DNA of 40,646 nt, from the NCBI GenBank assembly GCA_023391275.1, contig JAEWBE010000103.1, positions 1 through 40,646 of the forward strand, given 5' to 3'. The position numbers and the translations under genes are program-made. Shown here piece after piece: positions 17,092 through 25,162 of the stretch (position 1 is its first letter; every line of letters starts with the position of its first letter). The notes below the pieces were generated by a model, which made no database searches, was not told the DNA's origin, and worked only from the letters and a program-made list of their open reading frames with translations. The DNA is from Bacillota bacterium (GTDB lineage Bacteria; Bacillota; Clostridia; Oscillospirales; Acutalibacteraceae).

Positions 17092-17736
17092 ATGAAAAAG
17101 AGAAGTATTTTTACCCTGGTGCTGTCACTGTCCCTGACTGCGGTCATTGGTATCGGTTCGACTTTGGCTTATTTAACTGCCCAAACGGCGACAAGAGTCA
17201 ATACGTTTACGGTTGGCAAGGTAAATATGACGCTGACCGAACCCAATTGGGATGCTGCTAGTTCCCATATTTTGGTTCCGGGCGTGCCGATTGACAAGGA
17301 CCCCACCATCACAGTTGAACAAAATAGTGAAGACGCCTATGTTTTTGTTAAGGCAGTGTATCCAACTGGCTTAGAAAATTATTATAATTCGGGCAGCCTT
17401 TTTGGCGTAGATCCAAGTGATTGGAAAATAGTATATTCTAGTACACTTGATAGCACAAATAGCGTTGCAATTGCACAGTACATTGGGCAGGGTGCATATG
17501 TTCCGAAGAATACTGCTGGTGATACTGCAATTACGATCTTTACACAGGTCGGTTTAAATTCTGAGGTGACAACAGCTCAGGCTAGTTCGATAGCTGCGCT
17601 GAATCCTTCCCTTACGCTGACATCCTATGCGATTCAGAAGGCCGCAGTCGATTCAGCGGCTTTGGCAGGTCAGCTCTCCAGCCTTTCCAATGTTACAATC
17701 GCTGCAAATCAACTTGACATGGCATCTGCATCTTGA
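17092..17736 (+). CDS. TasA/camelysin-like protein with SipW-type signal peptide (2)
   Basis: The 214-residue protein starts MKKRSIF, followed by a hydrophobic stretch and AYLTAQTATRVNTFTVGKV, the SipW-type boundary. It then has VNMTLTEPNWD, closely matching VKVTLTEPQF of the third paralogue, and the segment PGVPIDKDPTITVEQNSEDAYVFVK, a pattern shared by TasA-like proteins (capital residues such as KDPTI are shared with paralogue 3). The ribosome site is ACGGAGG. The middle part (nucleotides about 17340-17560) is richer in A and T than the ends, perhaps a diversified exposed loop. Probably a fibre subunit secreted through Sec and processed by the neighbouring SipW. Confidence 0.85.
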   Translation: MKKRSIFTLVLSLSLTAVIGIGSTLAYLTAQTATRVNTFTVGKVNMTLTEPNWDAASSHILVPGVPIDKDPTITVEQNSEDAYVFVKAVYPTGLENYYNSGSLFGVDPSDWKIVYSSTLDSTNSVAIAQYIGQGAYVPKNTAGDTAITIFTQVGLNSEVTTAQASSIAALNPSLTLTSYAIQKAAVDSAALAGQLSSLSNVTIAANQLDMASAS

Positions 17737-17819
17737 TCCTTGATAAGGTGCTATATTAACTAACAATATTTTTAAAACTTTCTTAGCAATGTAAATCCCT
17801 GAAGAGAGGGGGAGAATTT

Positions 17820-18443
17820 ATGAAAAAAAGAATTTCCGTGATTGTGACTGCAGCTGCGTTGGTTGCCCTGATTATTGTTGGCGGGACCCTCGCCTTCTTT
17901 ACGAGCCAGGCCGAAGTAAATAATGTCATCACCATAGGTGACGTGAAAGTTACGCTGACGGAGCCGCAATTTATGGCCTTAACGGACGGCACCTACAGGC
18001 TGGATGATGTTGTACCGGGCCAGAAGATTGTGAAAGACCCCACCATAACCAATACCGGGGACCATGATGCGTATATTCGCTGCACAGTTACTGTTAGCGG
18101 AGATAACTTGAGTGCAGACCAGAAGGCATCTTTGATTGATGGGCTGCATATTGGTTCTGAGAAGTGGGTAAAATCCGGTGATTATTACTATTATCAGGAT
18201 AAGCTGCCGAAGGCCTCCGTGGGAAGCGATTCAAACAGTGTGAAGCTGTTTGATACGGTAACGATTCCCGCGTCCTGGGGGAGTACGCTCGCCGATCAGG
18301 AATTCAAAATCAATATTGCCGCTGAGGCAATTCAGGCGGAAAACTTTACTCCTGCCATGACGAACGGGCAGATTACCGGATGGCAGTATACCAACGGGAG
18401 TAATGTGCTTGTGGAGTCGGATGCAGGGAATCCGGCGGCATAA
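17820..18443 (+). CDS. TasA/camelysin-like protein with SipW-type signal peptide (3)
   Basis: The 207-residue protein begins MKKRISVIV, with a hydrophobic helix and LAFFTSQAEVNNVITIGDV, again the SipW-type boundary. VKVTLTEPQF and the VPGQKIVKDPTITNTGDHDAY stretch match paralogue 2 in order and spacing, so the two are probably tandem duplicates. The ribosome site is GAGAGGGGG. Like paralogue 2 it lacks any wall-anchor motif, which fits assembly into a fibre rather than covalent attachment. Which of the three is the major subunit cannot be told. Confidence 0.85.
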   Translation: MKKRISVIVTAAALVALIIVGGTLAFFTSQAEVNNVITIGDVKVTLTEPQFMALTDGTYRLDDVVPGQKIVKDPTITNTGDHDAYIRCTVTVSGDNLSADQKASLIDGLHIGSEKWVKSGDYYYYQDKLPKASVGSDSNSVKLFDTVTIPASWGSTLADQEFKINIAAEAIQAENFTPAMTNGQITGWQYTNGSNVLVESDAGNPAA

Positions 18444-18540
18444 ATAAATTCTTCCTTTCGAGTATCACAATCATTAAAATTTTGTGCAACGTGGAAAAGC
18501 AGAAAAACTGGCTGCGCCATGTTGAGAGGAGACGGATGCA

Positions 18541-19419
18541 ATGAAAAATCATCAAAATAAAAATGTGAATCGGATTGCACTCATCTCAATAGCGGCTGCT
18601 GTGCTGATGGTTTGCAGCCCGTTGACTGCTTTTGCCGCGGAGGCAACGCCTGCAAAGGTGATCTATACCGGGGATGGTTCGACCACGACAGTTGCTGTTG
18701 AGGATGCAGAAAATCTGAATACCTTTGCCAACTTAATGCCAAATCAGTCCACAAGCCCGCAAAATATTACAATTCAAAACAAAAGCAGTAAGACCATGCA
18801 GGTTTATTTTCGTGCGGAGCCTTCGGCGAGCGTGTCAAATCAAGCCGCTTCACAAAAGCTGCTGGATACGTTGATTTTGACGGTCACTTTCAAAATGGAT
18901 GATAAATCGGATGTTCAGACCTTGTATCAGGGCCCGGCCTCCGGTAAAACTTCCGCCGCGGATCTTGTAACTGCTCCAATCAGCCTGGGTTATGTTTATG
19001 GGAATTCTGACTCCGGCAAGCTTTCGGCAACGCTTACCGCCCCTGAAACAATGGGGAATGAATTCCAGAATATAAACGCGAATATCAAATGGGTTTTCCA
19101 GTTCTATTTGACTGACCCGTCCCACCACGACAACGGCGGCGGTGGCGGCGGAAGAGGGAACGCGGGCGGCGGCACGGCTGTGTCCGCGGTTACAGTCCCT
19201 ACTGAAAGCATTGCTCCGGAATCGACTCCCCAGGGCGGGCCATCGGTTGCGCCTATTGGTACCGAACCCGTTCCGAATGACGACATCCCGCTTTCCAAAC
19301 CGCCCAAAACCGGTGAAAGCCCAATTCACCTCTGGATCGTTTTGGTGGTTGCACTTGCGGCCTGTGCTGTTTTTGTCGCGGTCAGGGGCAAAGTCACCCC
19401 GGCACGCAAAGACAGATAA
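18541..19419 (+). CDS. Surface protein with PPKTG sorting-like C terminus
   Basis: The 292-residue protein has a signal peptide (residues 1-31, ending AFAAE region) and a beta-rich ectodomain, then a Gly/Pro/Thr-rich spacer (about 195-260). The tail is PPKTGES, a hydrophobic helix and a basic end (ARKDR), the order of a sortase substrate with Pro in place of Leu of LPXTG. It could be wall-anchored by a sortase of altered specificity or simply membrane-anchored by the helix. As the last gene of the fibre operon before a strong terminator, it is a good candidate for the fibre anchor, comparable in role to TapA in Bacillus although not similar in sequence. No sortase gene lies in the window. Confidence 0.78.
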   Translation: MKNHQNKNVNRIALISIAAAVLMVCSPLTAFAAEATPAKVIYTGDGSTTTVAVEDAENLNTFANLMPNQSTSPQNITIQNKSSKTMQVYFRAEPSASVSNQAASQKLLDTLILTVTFKMDDKSDVQTLYQGPASGKTSAADLVTAPISLGYVYGNSDSGKLSATLTAPETMGNEFQNINANIKWVFQFYLTDPSHHDNGGGGGGRGNAGGGTAVSAVTVPTESIAPESTPQGGPSVAPIGTEPVPNDDIPLSKPPKTGESPIHLWIVLVVALAACAVFVAVRGKVTPARKDR

Positions 19420-19487
19420 TTGCTTGCACATGCGAAATGGAAAAAGCGCCCGGAACATTTGCTGAAAATTAAACCAAACATTTAAAG

Positions 19488-19526
19488 AGGACTGAGTTCG
19501 GAACCGCACCGGACTCAGTCCTTTTC
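19488..19526 (+). terminator. Rho-independent terminator of fibre operon
   Basis: A 14-bp stem with one wobble pair (AGGACTGAGTTCGG at 19488-19501 with 19509-19522) closes a 7-base loop and is followed by T-rich sequence. Confidence 0.9.
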
Positions 19527-19549
19527 GCTTTTCTTCTTAATCACGCCGT

Positions 19550-20770
19550 TTACTGAATGGCAAACGGCCATTCACCGGAAAACATTTTCTGCGCCACCAG
19601 CGCAACCGAACCCATTACCGGGGCGGTGTTTTTAAAATGAGATCTTCTGACCTGAATTCTACGGTATTCCTGAGCCAGCAACTTTTCGTTTACCTTGCTT
19701 TCCAATGCTTTTTCAATAACTTGATTTTTTCCGTTGCCCTCGTATCCCACAATTACCACATGAGAATCCAGAAGGTTCAAATAATTGACCAAAGCAAATG
19801 ATACATATTCGCAGAAAGTTTCCAAAGCGGTGATGGCAATTTTATCGCCGCTGTCCGCCGCATTGACAATGGTGTTCCAAGCGGGCGTTTTGCAGTCGGA
19901 TAAGGCTGAACTGCCGCCTTCTTCCAACAGCTTTTGCACTTGCTCCGCTAAAGTATGTTCATTTGCATATAATTCCAGGCAGCCGACATTGCCGCAGTCG
20001 CAGCGCGGCCCCATAAAATTGATGGTGGTGTGGCCAATCTCCCCGCCAAGGCCGATGTCTCCGTCAAAAAGGCTGTCGTTTACAATAAGCCCAGCGCCAA
20101 TGCCATCCTGTATCTGAAGATAGGCAAAGTTAGAAAGATCGGTGCCGTTGCCATACAGCTTCTCCGCCAGTGCTCCTGCGCTGCAGTCGTTGATCAGGAT
20201 ACAGGGAAGCCCCGTTTCTTTTTTAAGAATTTCCAGAATCGGCAAATCAGAAATGTTATAAAAAAATGGCGGTTTCAGGATGGTGCCTGTGGCAGCGTTC
20301 AGAGGGCCCAGAGCGGAAACCCCTAGCCCAATGATTGCCCGGTTGCAGGAGTCTTTTAGCCGGTAAAATGATTCCATTAAAATGGACACCAGCTTTTTCG
20401 CATCCAGATCATCGGGGTATTTGGTGTCCTGCTGTGCGAAGACATTTGCTTTGTAGTCTGAAAAAAGCACACAGCAGTGCCTTCTGCCGATAAACATGCC
20501 GCAGATGCAGGGGGATGTGTCGGCAATGTCGATAAGGCCCGGGATGCGCCCGGCTCCGGTGCCGGATTGTGTCACCGAAGGTTTTGATTCGCTCACAATG
20601 CCCGTGGCCAGCAGTTCGGATATAATATTGGAGGCAGTCATCTTGGTTAATCCTGTTTTCTGTGCAATTTCGCTGCGGTAAAGGGGGGGATTGGTGCACA
20701 ACAGTTTCAAAACAAGGCTTCGGTTGAGGCTTTTCATATTTCCGGAGTTGCTCCCGCTGTCGTTTTTCAT
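19550..20770 (-). CDS. ROK family transcriptional regulator (NagC/XylR type)
   Basis: The 406-residue protein has an N-terminal winged helix-turn-helix (about 15-75; SEIAQKTGLTKMTASNIISE) and a C-terminal ROK sugar-kinase-like domain. The ROK signature (GIGAGLIVNDSLFDG, then GGEIGHTTI) and the zinc motif CDCGNVGC are present. Regulators of this type sense a sugar or sugar phosphate. The gene is transcribed divergently from the 21017-23849 cluster, with a 246-base shared region that carries its promoter and a palindrome, so it probably controls that cluster and itself. Ribosome site AGAAGGA precedes the ATG. Confidence 0.92.
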   Translation of the reverse strand: MKNDSGSNSGNMKSLNRSLVLKLLCTNPPLYRSEIAQKTGLTKMTASNIISELLATGIVSESKPSVTQSGTGAGRIPGLIDIADTSPCICGMFIGRRHCCVLFSDYKANVFAQQDTKYPDDLDAKKLVSILMESFYRLKDSCNRAIIGLGVSALGPLNAATGTILKPPFFYNISDLPILEILKKETGLPCILINDCSAGALAEKLYGNGTDLSNFAYLQIQDGIGAGLIVNDSLFDGDIGLGGEIGHTTINFMGPRCDCGNVGCLELYANEHTLAEQVQKLLEEGGSSALSDCKTPAWNTIVNAADSGDKIAITALETFCEYVSFALVNYLNLLDSHVVIVGYEGNGKNQVIEKALESKVNEKLLAQEYRRIQVRRSHFKNTAPVMGSVALVAQKMFSGEWPFAIQ

Positions 20771-20818
20771 TCTTTATTATCCTTCTTTATTCAGAACTAT
20801 TGATTTTTACTTATGGAT

Positions 20819-20835
20819 CAATTATAATTTAATTG
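20819..20835. promoter_or_regulatory. Operator palindrome at the ROK regulator promoter
   Basis: CAATTA-TAATT-TAATTG is a perfect 6+5+6 inverted repeat that overlaps the -10 box of the regulator's own promoter. Autoregulation is the natural reading but is inference. Confidence 0.55.
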
Positions 20836-20849
20836 CATCAATTTGTAAA
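20821..20849 (-). promoter_or_regulatory. Promoter of the ROK regulator
   Basis: Read on the minus strand, TTTACA (20849-20844) and TATAAT (20826-20821) are 17 bases apart. Confidence 0.7.
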
Positions 20850-21016
20850 GCCATTTTAAAAATAGGATACTGCTTTTTAGTGCAGCAGAAGATAAATAAT
20901 TAATTGGCTATAATTTATAAAATGATTTTATTAAATTTGTTTTTTAACCAATAGCCGGCTCATGCATGAAATCCTGAAAAGGCGAAATTCTTAACTTCTA
21001 TAAGGAGGCATATTCA

Positions 21017-21979
21017 ATGTTTCAGCCGCAAAAAATGGATCTGTCAAAAACGCAGACTTTCTCCGCAGTGAATCGTCATAATCTGGTTCGCATCGATAAC
21101 CTGAAAACCCCGGGTAAGGATACGGCGGAGCCGTTCAATAGCCCGGAATTCGATATTCTTGTGGAAAAACTGAAAAAAGCGCGGGCAGAACAAAAGAACA
21201 TTACCTGTTTTATCGGCGCCCATGTCATCAAATGCGGGTTGTCACGATATCTCATCTGGCTTATGGAACACGGTTACATTACGCATCTCGCCTCGAACGG
21301 CGCGGGCAGTATCCACGACTTTGAACTGGCCTATCTTGGCGGTACCTCCGAACATGTGCCGACCGCCATTGAAGACGGCAGCTTTGGCATGTGGGAGGAA
21401 ACCGGGCGCTGGATGAACGAAGCGATTCAGCAGGGCGCGGCAAAAGGGTACGGCTACGGTCAAAGCCTGGCCGCCTATGCGGATGCGAATAAATCCAAAT
21501 TCCCGAATCTTAATGACTGCGTTTTCTACCGCGCCTATGAAATGGGTGTGCCCATGACCTACCATATCACCATCGGTACCGATATCATTCATCAGCACCC
21601 CATTGCGGATTTTGCCGCCATTGGCAAAACCAGCGGTGTGGATTTCAACTATTTCTGCAAATCCGTCAGCGGATTAAATGGCGGTGTTCATATGAATATC
21701 GGCTCTGCGGTGACCGGGGCCGAGGTATTTCTTAAGGCGCTTTCCATTGCGCGGAATCAGGGTTACCCTACTTTCCATATTACGACCGCGAATTTTGACA
21801 TTATTCCGCTGGGCGATTACCGCACCGATATTGAGAAAGACAAGTACGATTATTATTACCGTCCGCGCAAAAATGTCATCAACCGCCCCACCTCACAGGG
21901 AGGAACCGGTCTTTACATTTACGGGAACCATTTGGTGACGGTTCCGAATCTGTACGAAAGGCTGAAGGGGACCGTTTGA
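21017..21979 (+). CDS. Conserved protein of kinase cluster, weakly deoxyhypusine-synthase-like
   Basis: The 320-residue protein has ribosome site AAGGAGG. I do not recognise a characterised family. The segment TCFIGAHVIKCGLSRYLIWL followed by HLASNGAGSIHDFELA recalls the NAD-binding N-terminal part of deoxyhypusine synthases (helix, then a TxxGxxxED-like turn), but the catalytic lysine motif of those enzymes is not visible. Other striking segments are NGGVHMNIGSAVTGAEVFLK and TTANFDIIPLG. There is no signal peptide or membrane helix, so it is cytoplasmic. It starts a cluster with an HldE-like kinase and a HAD phosphatase and is opposed by a ROK regulator, which points to sugar or sugar-phosphate metabolism. 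Function is unassigned. Confidence 0.75.
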   Translation: MFQPQKMDLSKTQTFSAVNRHNLVRIDNLKTPGKDTAEPFNSPEFDILVEKLKKARAEQKNITCFIGAHVIKCGLSRYLIWLMEHGYITHLASNGAGSIHDFELAYLGGTSEHVPTAIEDGSFGMWEETGRWMNEAIQQGAAKGYGYGQSLAAYADANKSKFPNLNDCVFYRAYEMGVPMTYHITIGTDIIHQHPIADFAAIGKTSGVDFNYFCKSVSGLNGGVHMNIGSAVTGAEVFLKALSIARNQGYPTFHITTANFDIIPLGDYRTDIEKDKYDYYYRPRKNVINRPTSQGGTGLYIYGNHLVTVPNLYERLKGTV

Positions 21980-22006
21980 ATTTTATATTAGGTGGGTGTC
22001 TTGAAC

Positions 22007-23038
22007 ATGCTGAATCGGATTGAACTAAAACCGGCTGAACTGGAGCGCATTCTTGCCGGGCTGAAAGAGGTGCGGGTTTGTGTGCTGGGTGACGTGTGTC
22101 TGGACATGTACTGGTATGCAGACATGAAGCGCAGCAGGCTGTCCAGAGAAACGCCGCATCACCCGCTTCCCATCGTGAAGGAGCATTATTTTCCAGGCGG
22201 GTGCGGAAATGTTCTGAACAATGTCCATGCGCTCGGAATCAAGAAATTGGTGCCGATTTCTGTGGTCGGCAACGACTGGCGAGGCTTTCTTTTGAACAGG
22301 TGGCTTCAGGAAAGGAATATTGATACCTCTGAAATTTTTACAGGAGACCGAATCACCCCCTGCTACTGCAAGCCGATGCGGATGGGAATTTCGGACGTGG
22401 TCTATGAGGACCCACGGCTGGACTTTGAAAATTTTGAGGAATTGGGCAAAGAGGAAGAAGACAGGATTATCGGCGCCTTGGAACGGGCGGCCGGCCAAGT
22501 GGATATTATCGCTGTTTCGGATCAGTATCGTTTTGGCGTGGTTACCCCCCTGGTACGTAAAAAGCTGGCCGAGTTGGGTATGCGGGGCGTGATGGTTGTG
22601 GTGGACAGCCGGGAAAAAGTGCAGGAATATCACAATGTTATTGTGAAGCCCAACGGGATGGAGGCCGCGATGGCCGTGGGCGTGGATATCACCGATTTGG
22701 AAATGGGCGAAGAAGACTACGCCGAAGTGGCTTACAAGCTTTTTCTTCGTAATAAAAAACCTGTAGTGGTGACATTAGGGGAACGGGGCTCGATTTGGTA
22801 CGATGAAAAAGGCTCCTGTTTTGCACCCACCCGGAAAGCGGCGCCGCCTGTCGATATTGTGGGCGCGGGCGATACCTTTCTTTCCGCCTTTTGCTGCGCA
22901 ATAGCTGCCGGTGCGGACGGGGGACAGGCGCTGGCCTTCGGCAATCTTGCGGCGGGTGTGACCGTAAAAAAAATCGACACCACCGGGACGGCATCCCCGA
23001 CTGAAATTGCAGAAAAGTACAGGGAGAATTGTCAATGA
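22007..23038 (+). CDS. PfkB-family carbohydrate kinase, HldE/RfaE kinase-like
   Basis: The 343-residue protein has the ribokinase fold: the N-terminal GDVCLDMYWY motif with PGGCGNVLNN resembles heptose-7-phosphate kinase (HldE N-terminal domain), and the C-terminal VDIVGAGDTFLSAF holds the PfkB catalytic Asp and anion hole. The adenylyltransferase half of HldE is absent. It should phosphorylate a sugar phosphate with ATP, but the substrate is not determined. ATG 22007 is chosen; a TTG at 22001 is better spaced from AGGTGG, and a GTG at 21992 is also open. The stop overlaps the ATG of the damaged phosphatase gene (ATGA), which shows the two were made to be translated together. Confidence 0.85.
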   Translation: MLNRIELKPAELERILAGLKEVRVCVLGDVCLDMYWYADMKRSRLSRETPHHPLPIVKEHYFPGGCGNVLNNVHALGIKKLVPISVVGNDWRGFLLNRWLQERNIDTSEIFTGDRITPCYCKPMRMGISDVVYEDPRLDFENFEELGKEEEDRIIGALERAAGQVDIIAVSDQYRFGVVTPLVRKKLAELGMRGVMVVVDSREKVQEYHNVIVKPNGMEAAMAVGVDITDLEMGEEDYAEVAYKLFLRNKKPVVVTLGERGSIWYDEKGSCFAPTRKAAPPVDIVGAGDTFLSAFCCAIAAGADGGQALAFGNLAAGVTVKKIDTTGTASPTEIAEKYRENCQ

Positions 23039-23849
23039 GCACACAATTTTAATTATTCCATAAAGAGCATCTTCCAAAAGGGAACATACGCGCCGCAATT
23101 TTTGATTTTGACGGCACCATTTCTACCCTGCGCTGCGGCTGGGAAAGTGTCATGACCCCCATGATGGTGGAGATGATCGGCGGCGGGCGGGATGACGGGG
23201 AACTTCACCGTATGGTGGATGAATACATTACAGTTCCACCGGAATCCAGACAGTTTACCAAATGCGCTGGCTGGCTCAGCAGATTCGGGAATTCGGTTCG
23301 AATCCGGAGGCCCATGATGAATGGTGGTATAAGGATGAATATAACCGTCGGCTGATGAAGGACGTGCACCGAAGAATCCGGCGTATTGAAGAGAATAGGG
23401 AGGACCGGGCCAACTATATTGTAAAGGGTTCCCGGGAGTTCTTGGCGGCCTTGCGGACAAACGGTGTGGAATTGTACCTGGCAAGCGGCACCGACCACAA
23501 TGACGTGATGCACGAGGCTGAAGTGCTGGGGTTTAAGGACTGCTTCAACTACATTAAGGGTGCGCCGGAGCGGAAAGCTTCCTGTTCGAAAGAGGCGGTG
23601 CTCCGGATGATTTTAGAGGAAAAGCATCTGTCCGGTGATTCGCTGCTGGTGGTGGGTGACGGTAAGGTGGAAATTGCGCTTGGTGCGGAAAATGGCGCTT
23701 ACACGCTGGGCGCCGCTACCGATGAAGTGAACCGGGAAGGCGTTAACCCTGTAAAGCGGGAACGGCTGATTAAGGCCGGCGCGGATGCGATTGCAGGGGA
23801 TTTTACTGCCCGGGATGCAATATTAAACTGGATGGGCATTCAGCCGTAA
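23035..23849 (+). pseudogene. HAD-family phosphatase gene with in-frame stop and frameshift
   Basis: Translation from the ATG at 23035 gives MSTQF, then TAA (23050-23052), then in the same frame LFHKEHLPKGNIRAAIFDFDGTIS with the catalytic DxD motif of HAD hydrolases. The frame continues to about 23230, where the rest of the protein (STGIQTVYQMRWLAQQ onward) moves to another frame, as if one base were missing near 23230-23234. The downstream open frame (23222 to 23849, first ATG 23262) holds the remaining HAD motifs, including the SGTD (motif II), lysine and VVGDGKVE (motif IV) regions. The intact enzyme would be about 270 residues and would hydrolyse a phosphate ester, plausibly downstream of the kinase. 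Two independent lesions argue for a decaying gene; sequencing errors are possible. Confidence 0.82.
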
Positions 23850-23906
23850 CCTGGAGTTCGGCGACAGCGGGCGCAGCAGGTGGGCAGACGTTTGCTCAAT
23901 TCTAAA

Positions 23907-23935
23907 TTGCAGATGGCGAATACATGTGCTATAAT
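23907..23935 (+). promoter_or_regulatory. Promoter upstream of the BASS transporter
   Basis: TTGCAG (23907-23912) and TATAAT (23930-23935) are 17 bases apart, and TGC before the -10 box makes it an extended -10. Transcription should start near 23942, just before the leader hairpin. Confidence 0.75.
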
Positions 23936-23950
23936 CACTAAAAGGGAGAA

Positions 23951-23979
23951 AGGCGCTAAAGGAATGAAGTGCCTTTTTT
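23951..23979 (+). terminator. Leader hairpin with U-tract (attenuator-like)
   Basis: AGGCGCT (23951-23957) pairs with AGTGCCT (23968-23974, one wobble), followed by a run of six T. It begins about ten bases after the predicted transcription start. Its 10-base loop contains AAAGGA and an ATG. It may be a transcription attenuator, or may come from a very short RNA. Confidence 0.55.
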
Positions 23980-24017
23980 CGTGTTGTTCGTATATAGCTT
24001 GTATGGGGGAATGCTGT

Positions 24018-25016
24018 TTGCGTTTTATGTATGCATGGAATCGGTTTATTGAAAAATGGATGCCGCTTGTTACGCCGTGTTGCCTGCTGATCGGTGTGTT
24101 TTTCCCGGATCAGCTGAGTCGGGGTCTGTTTCTTGTTCCGTATATTTTTGCCTTTATGACATTCAGCGGAAGTTTGAATTCGGAGTTTCGCGACGTTGCG
24201 CGGGTGTTTCGCCATCCGCTGCCTTTGGTCGCGACACTTTTTATTATTCATTTTGTTATGCCGCTGACTGCGAGCGCGTTGGGGCATGTTTTCTTTCCGC
24301 AGAACCCGTATCTGATTACGGGAATGGTGCTGGAATTTGTGGTGCCGAGTGCGATCGTCAGTTTTATGTGGGTTTCCATTTACCACGGGAGCAGTTCATT
24401 CACGCTTTCGCTGGTTCTGACCGACACGCTGCTGGCCCCGTTCCTGGTTCCGCTGAGCTTGCGCCTTTTTGTCGGTTCCGCTGTGCAGGTGGATACGTGG
24501 GGCATGATGCGGGAACTGCTGTTTATGGTTGCAATTCCGGCCGTCTGTGCGCTGACACTCAATCAATTTACCGACGGAAAATACAAATCAGCGCTTTCAC
24601 ACAGGCTGTCGCCATTCGGGAAAATTGCCCTGATTCTGGTGGTGAGCGTGAATTCCTCGAAAGTATCTCCGTTTATAAAACATATGACGCCGCAGCTCTT
24701 TGCCGTTGCGGGGACAGTGCTGCTGATCGCCGCGTCCGGTTATGGAATCGGCTGGCTCGGCGCAGTGCTTCTAAGGCAAAAGCGCGATTTCATTATCTCC
24801 ATGACCTTTAACTCCGGCATGAGGAACATCAGCGCGGGCGCGGTGATTGCCGCCGCTTATTTTCCCCCGGAGGTGATGTTCCCGGTCATGATCGGCACAT
24901 TGTTTCAGCAGGTTCTGGCCGCGGTTTACGCGCAGCTGATTATCAGACGGTACGGCGATACGCAGCCGGAATCCGATTCCTGCCCTGCTCCTGAACCGGG
25001 TAGTATTGTTGACTAA
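24018..25016 (+). CDS. Bile acid:sodium symporter (BASS) family transporter
   Basis: The 332-residue protein is an integral membrane protein with about nine to ten helices, beginning with a short amphipathic lead and helix (FIEKWMPLVTPCCLLIGVFF), as in BASS-family proteins. Polar sites in unwound helices typical of the family are seen (EFVVPSAIV and FNSGMRNISAG). BASS proteins import bile acids or small organic anions with sodium; here the substrate is unknown. The start is uncertain: TTG 24018 lies six bases after GGGGGA; ATG 24027, ATG 24003 and ATG 23964 (inside the leader hairpin, adding a Cys-rich tail) are alternatives. It stands alone, with its own promoter. Confidence 0.85.
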   Translation: MRFMYAWNRFIEKWMPLVTPCCLLIGVFFPDQLSRGLFLVPYIFAFMTFSGSLNSEFRDVARVFRHPLPLVATLFIIHFVMPLTASALGHVFFPQNPYLITGMVLEFVVPSAIVSFMWVSIYHGSSSFTLSLVLTDTLLAPFLVPLSLRLFVGSAVQVDTWGMMRELLFMVAIPAVCALTLNQFTDGKYKSALSHRLSPFGKIALILVVSVNSSKVSPFIKHMTPQLFAVAGTVLLIAASGYGIGWLGAVLLRQKRDFIISMTFNSGMRNISAGAVIAAAYFPPEVMFPVMIGTLFQQVLAAVYAQLIIRRYGDTQPESDSCPAPEPGSIVD

Positions 25017-25057
25017 TTTGTTCCTTTCCTCGTATGAATAGTTTGTGAATTTAAAGA

Positions 25058-25086
25058 TTGACGGATTCATTAAAATAGGGTAATAT
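25058..25086 (+). promoter_or_regulatory. Promoter of the TrpX-type ABC importer operon
   Basis: TTGACG (25058-25063) and TAATAT (25081-25086) with a 17-base spacer lie about 75 bases before the binding-protein gene. I looked for a T-box, common in this transporter family, and saw none. Confidence 0.7.
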
Positions 25087-25162
25087 TTATATATCAGTTT
25101 AAAGTGATGAAGCATTTAAAACTTTAAATGAATAAAGCTATACATATGAGAGGACGGGTATT

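Noticed and set aside
18850..19509. 219-codon antisense frame over the PPKTG protein gene
   Set aside because: It runs through the operon terminator and lacks a ribosome site; a shadow frame.
21017..21979. Firm call as deoxyhypusine synthase
   Set aside because: The pattern similarity is limited to the N-terminal half, and the conserved catalytic lysine region was not found, so only a weak resemblance is reported.
23230..23262. Programmed ribosomal frameshift in the HAD gene
   Set aside because: No slippery heptamer or downstream structure is apparent, and the gene also carries an in-frame stop at codon 6, so decay or sequence error is simpler.
25017..25162. T-box or other riboswitch before the TrpX-type importer
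   Set aside because: The leader is short (about 75 bases after the promoter), and no T-box sequence or terminator/antiterminator pair is visible.
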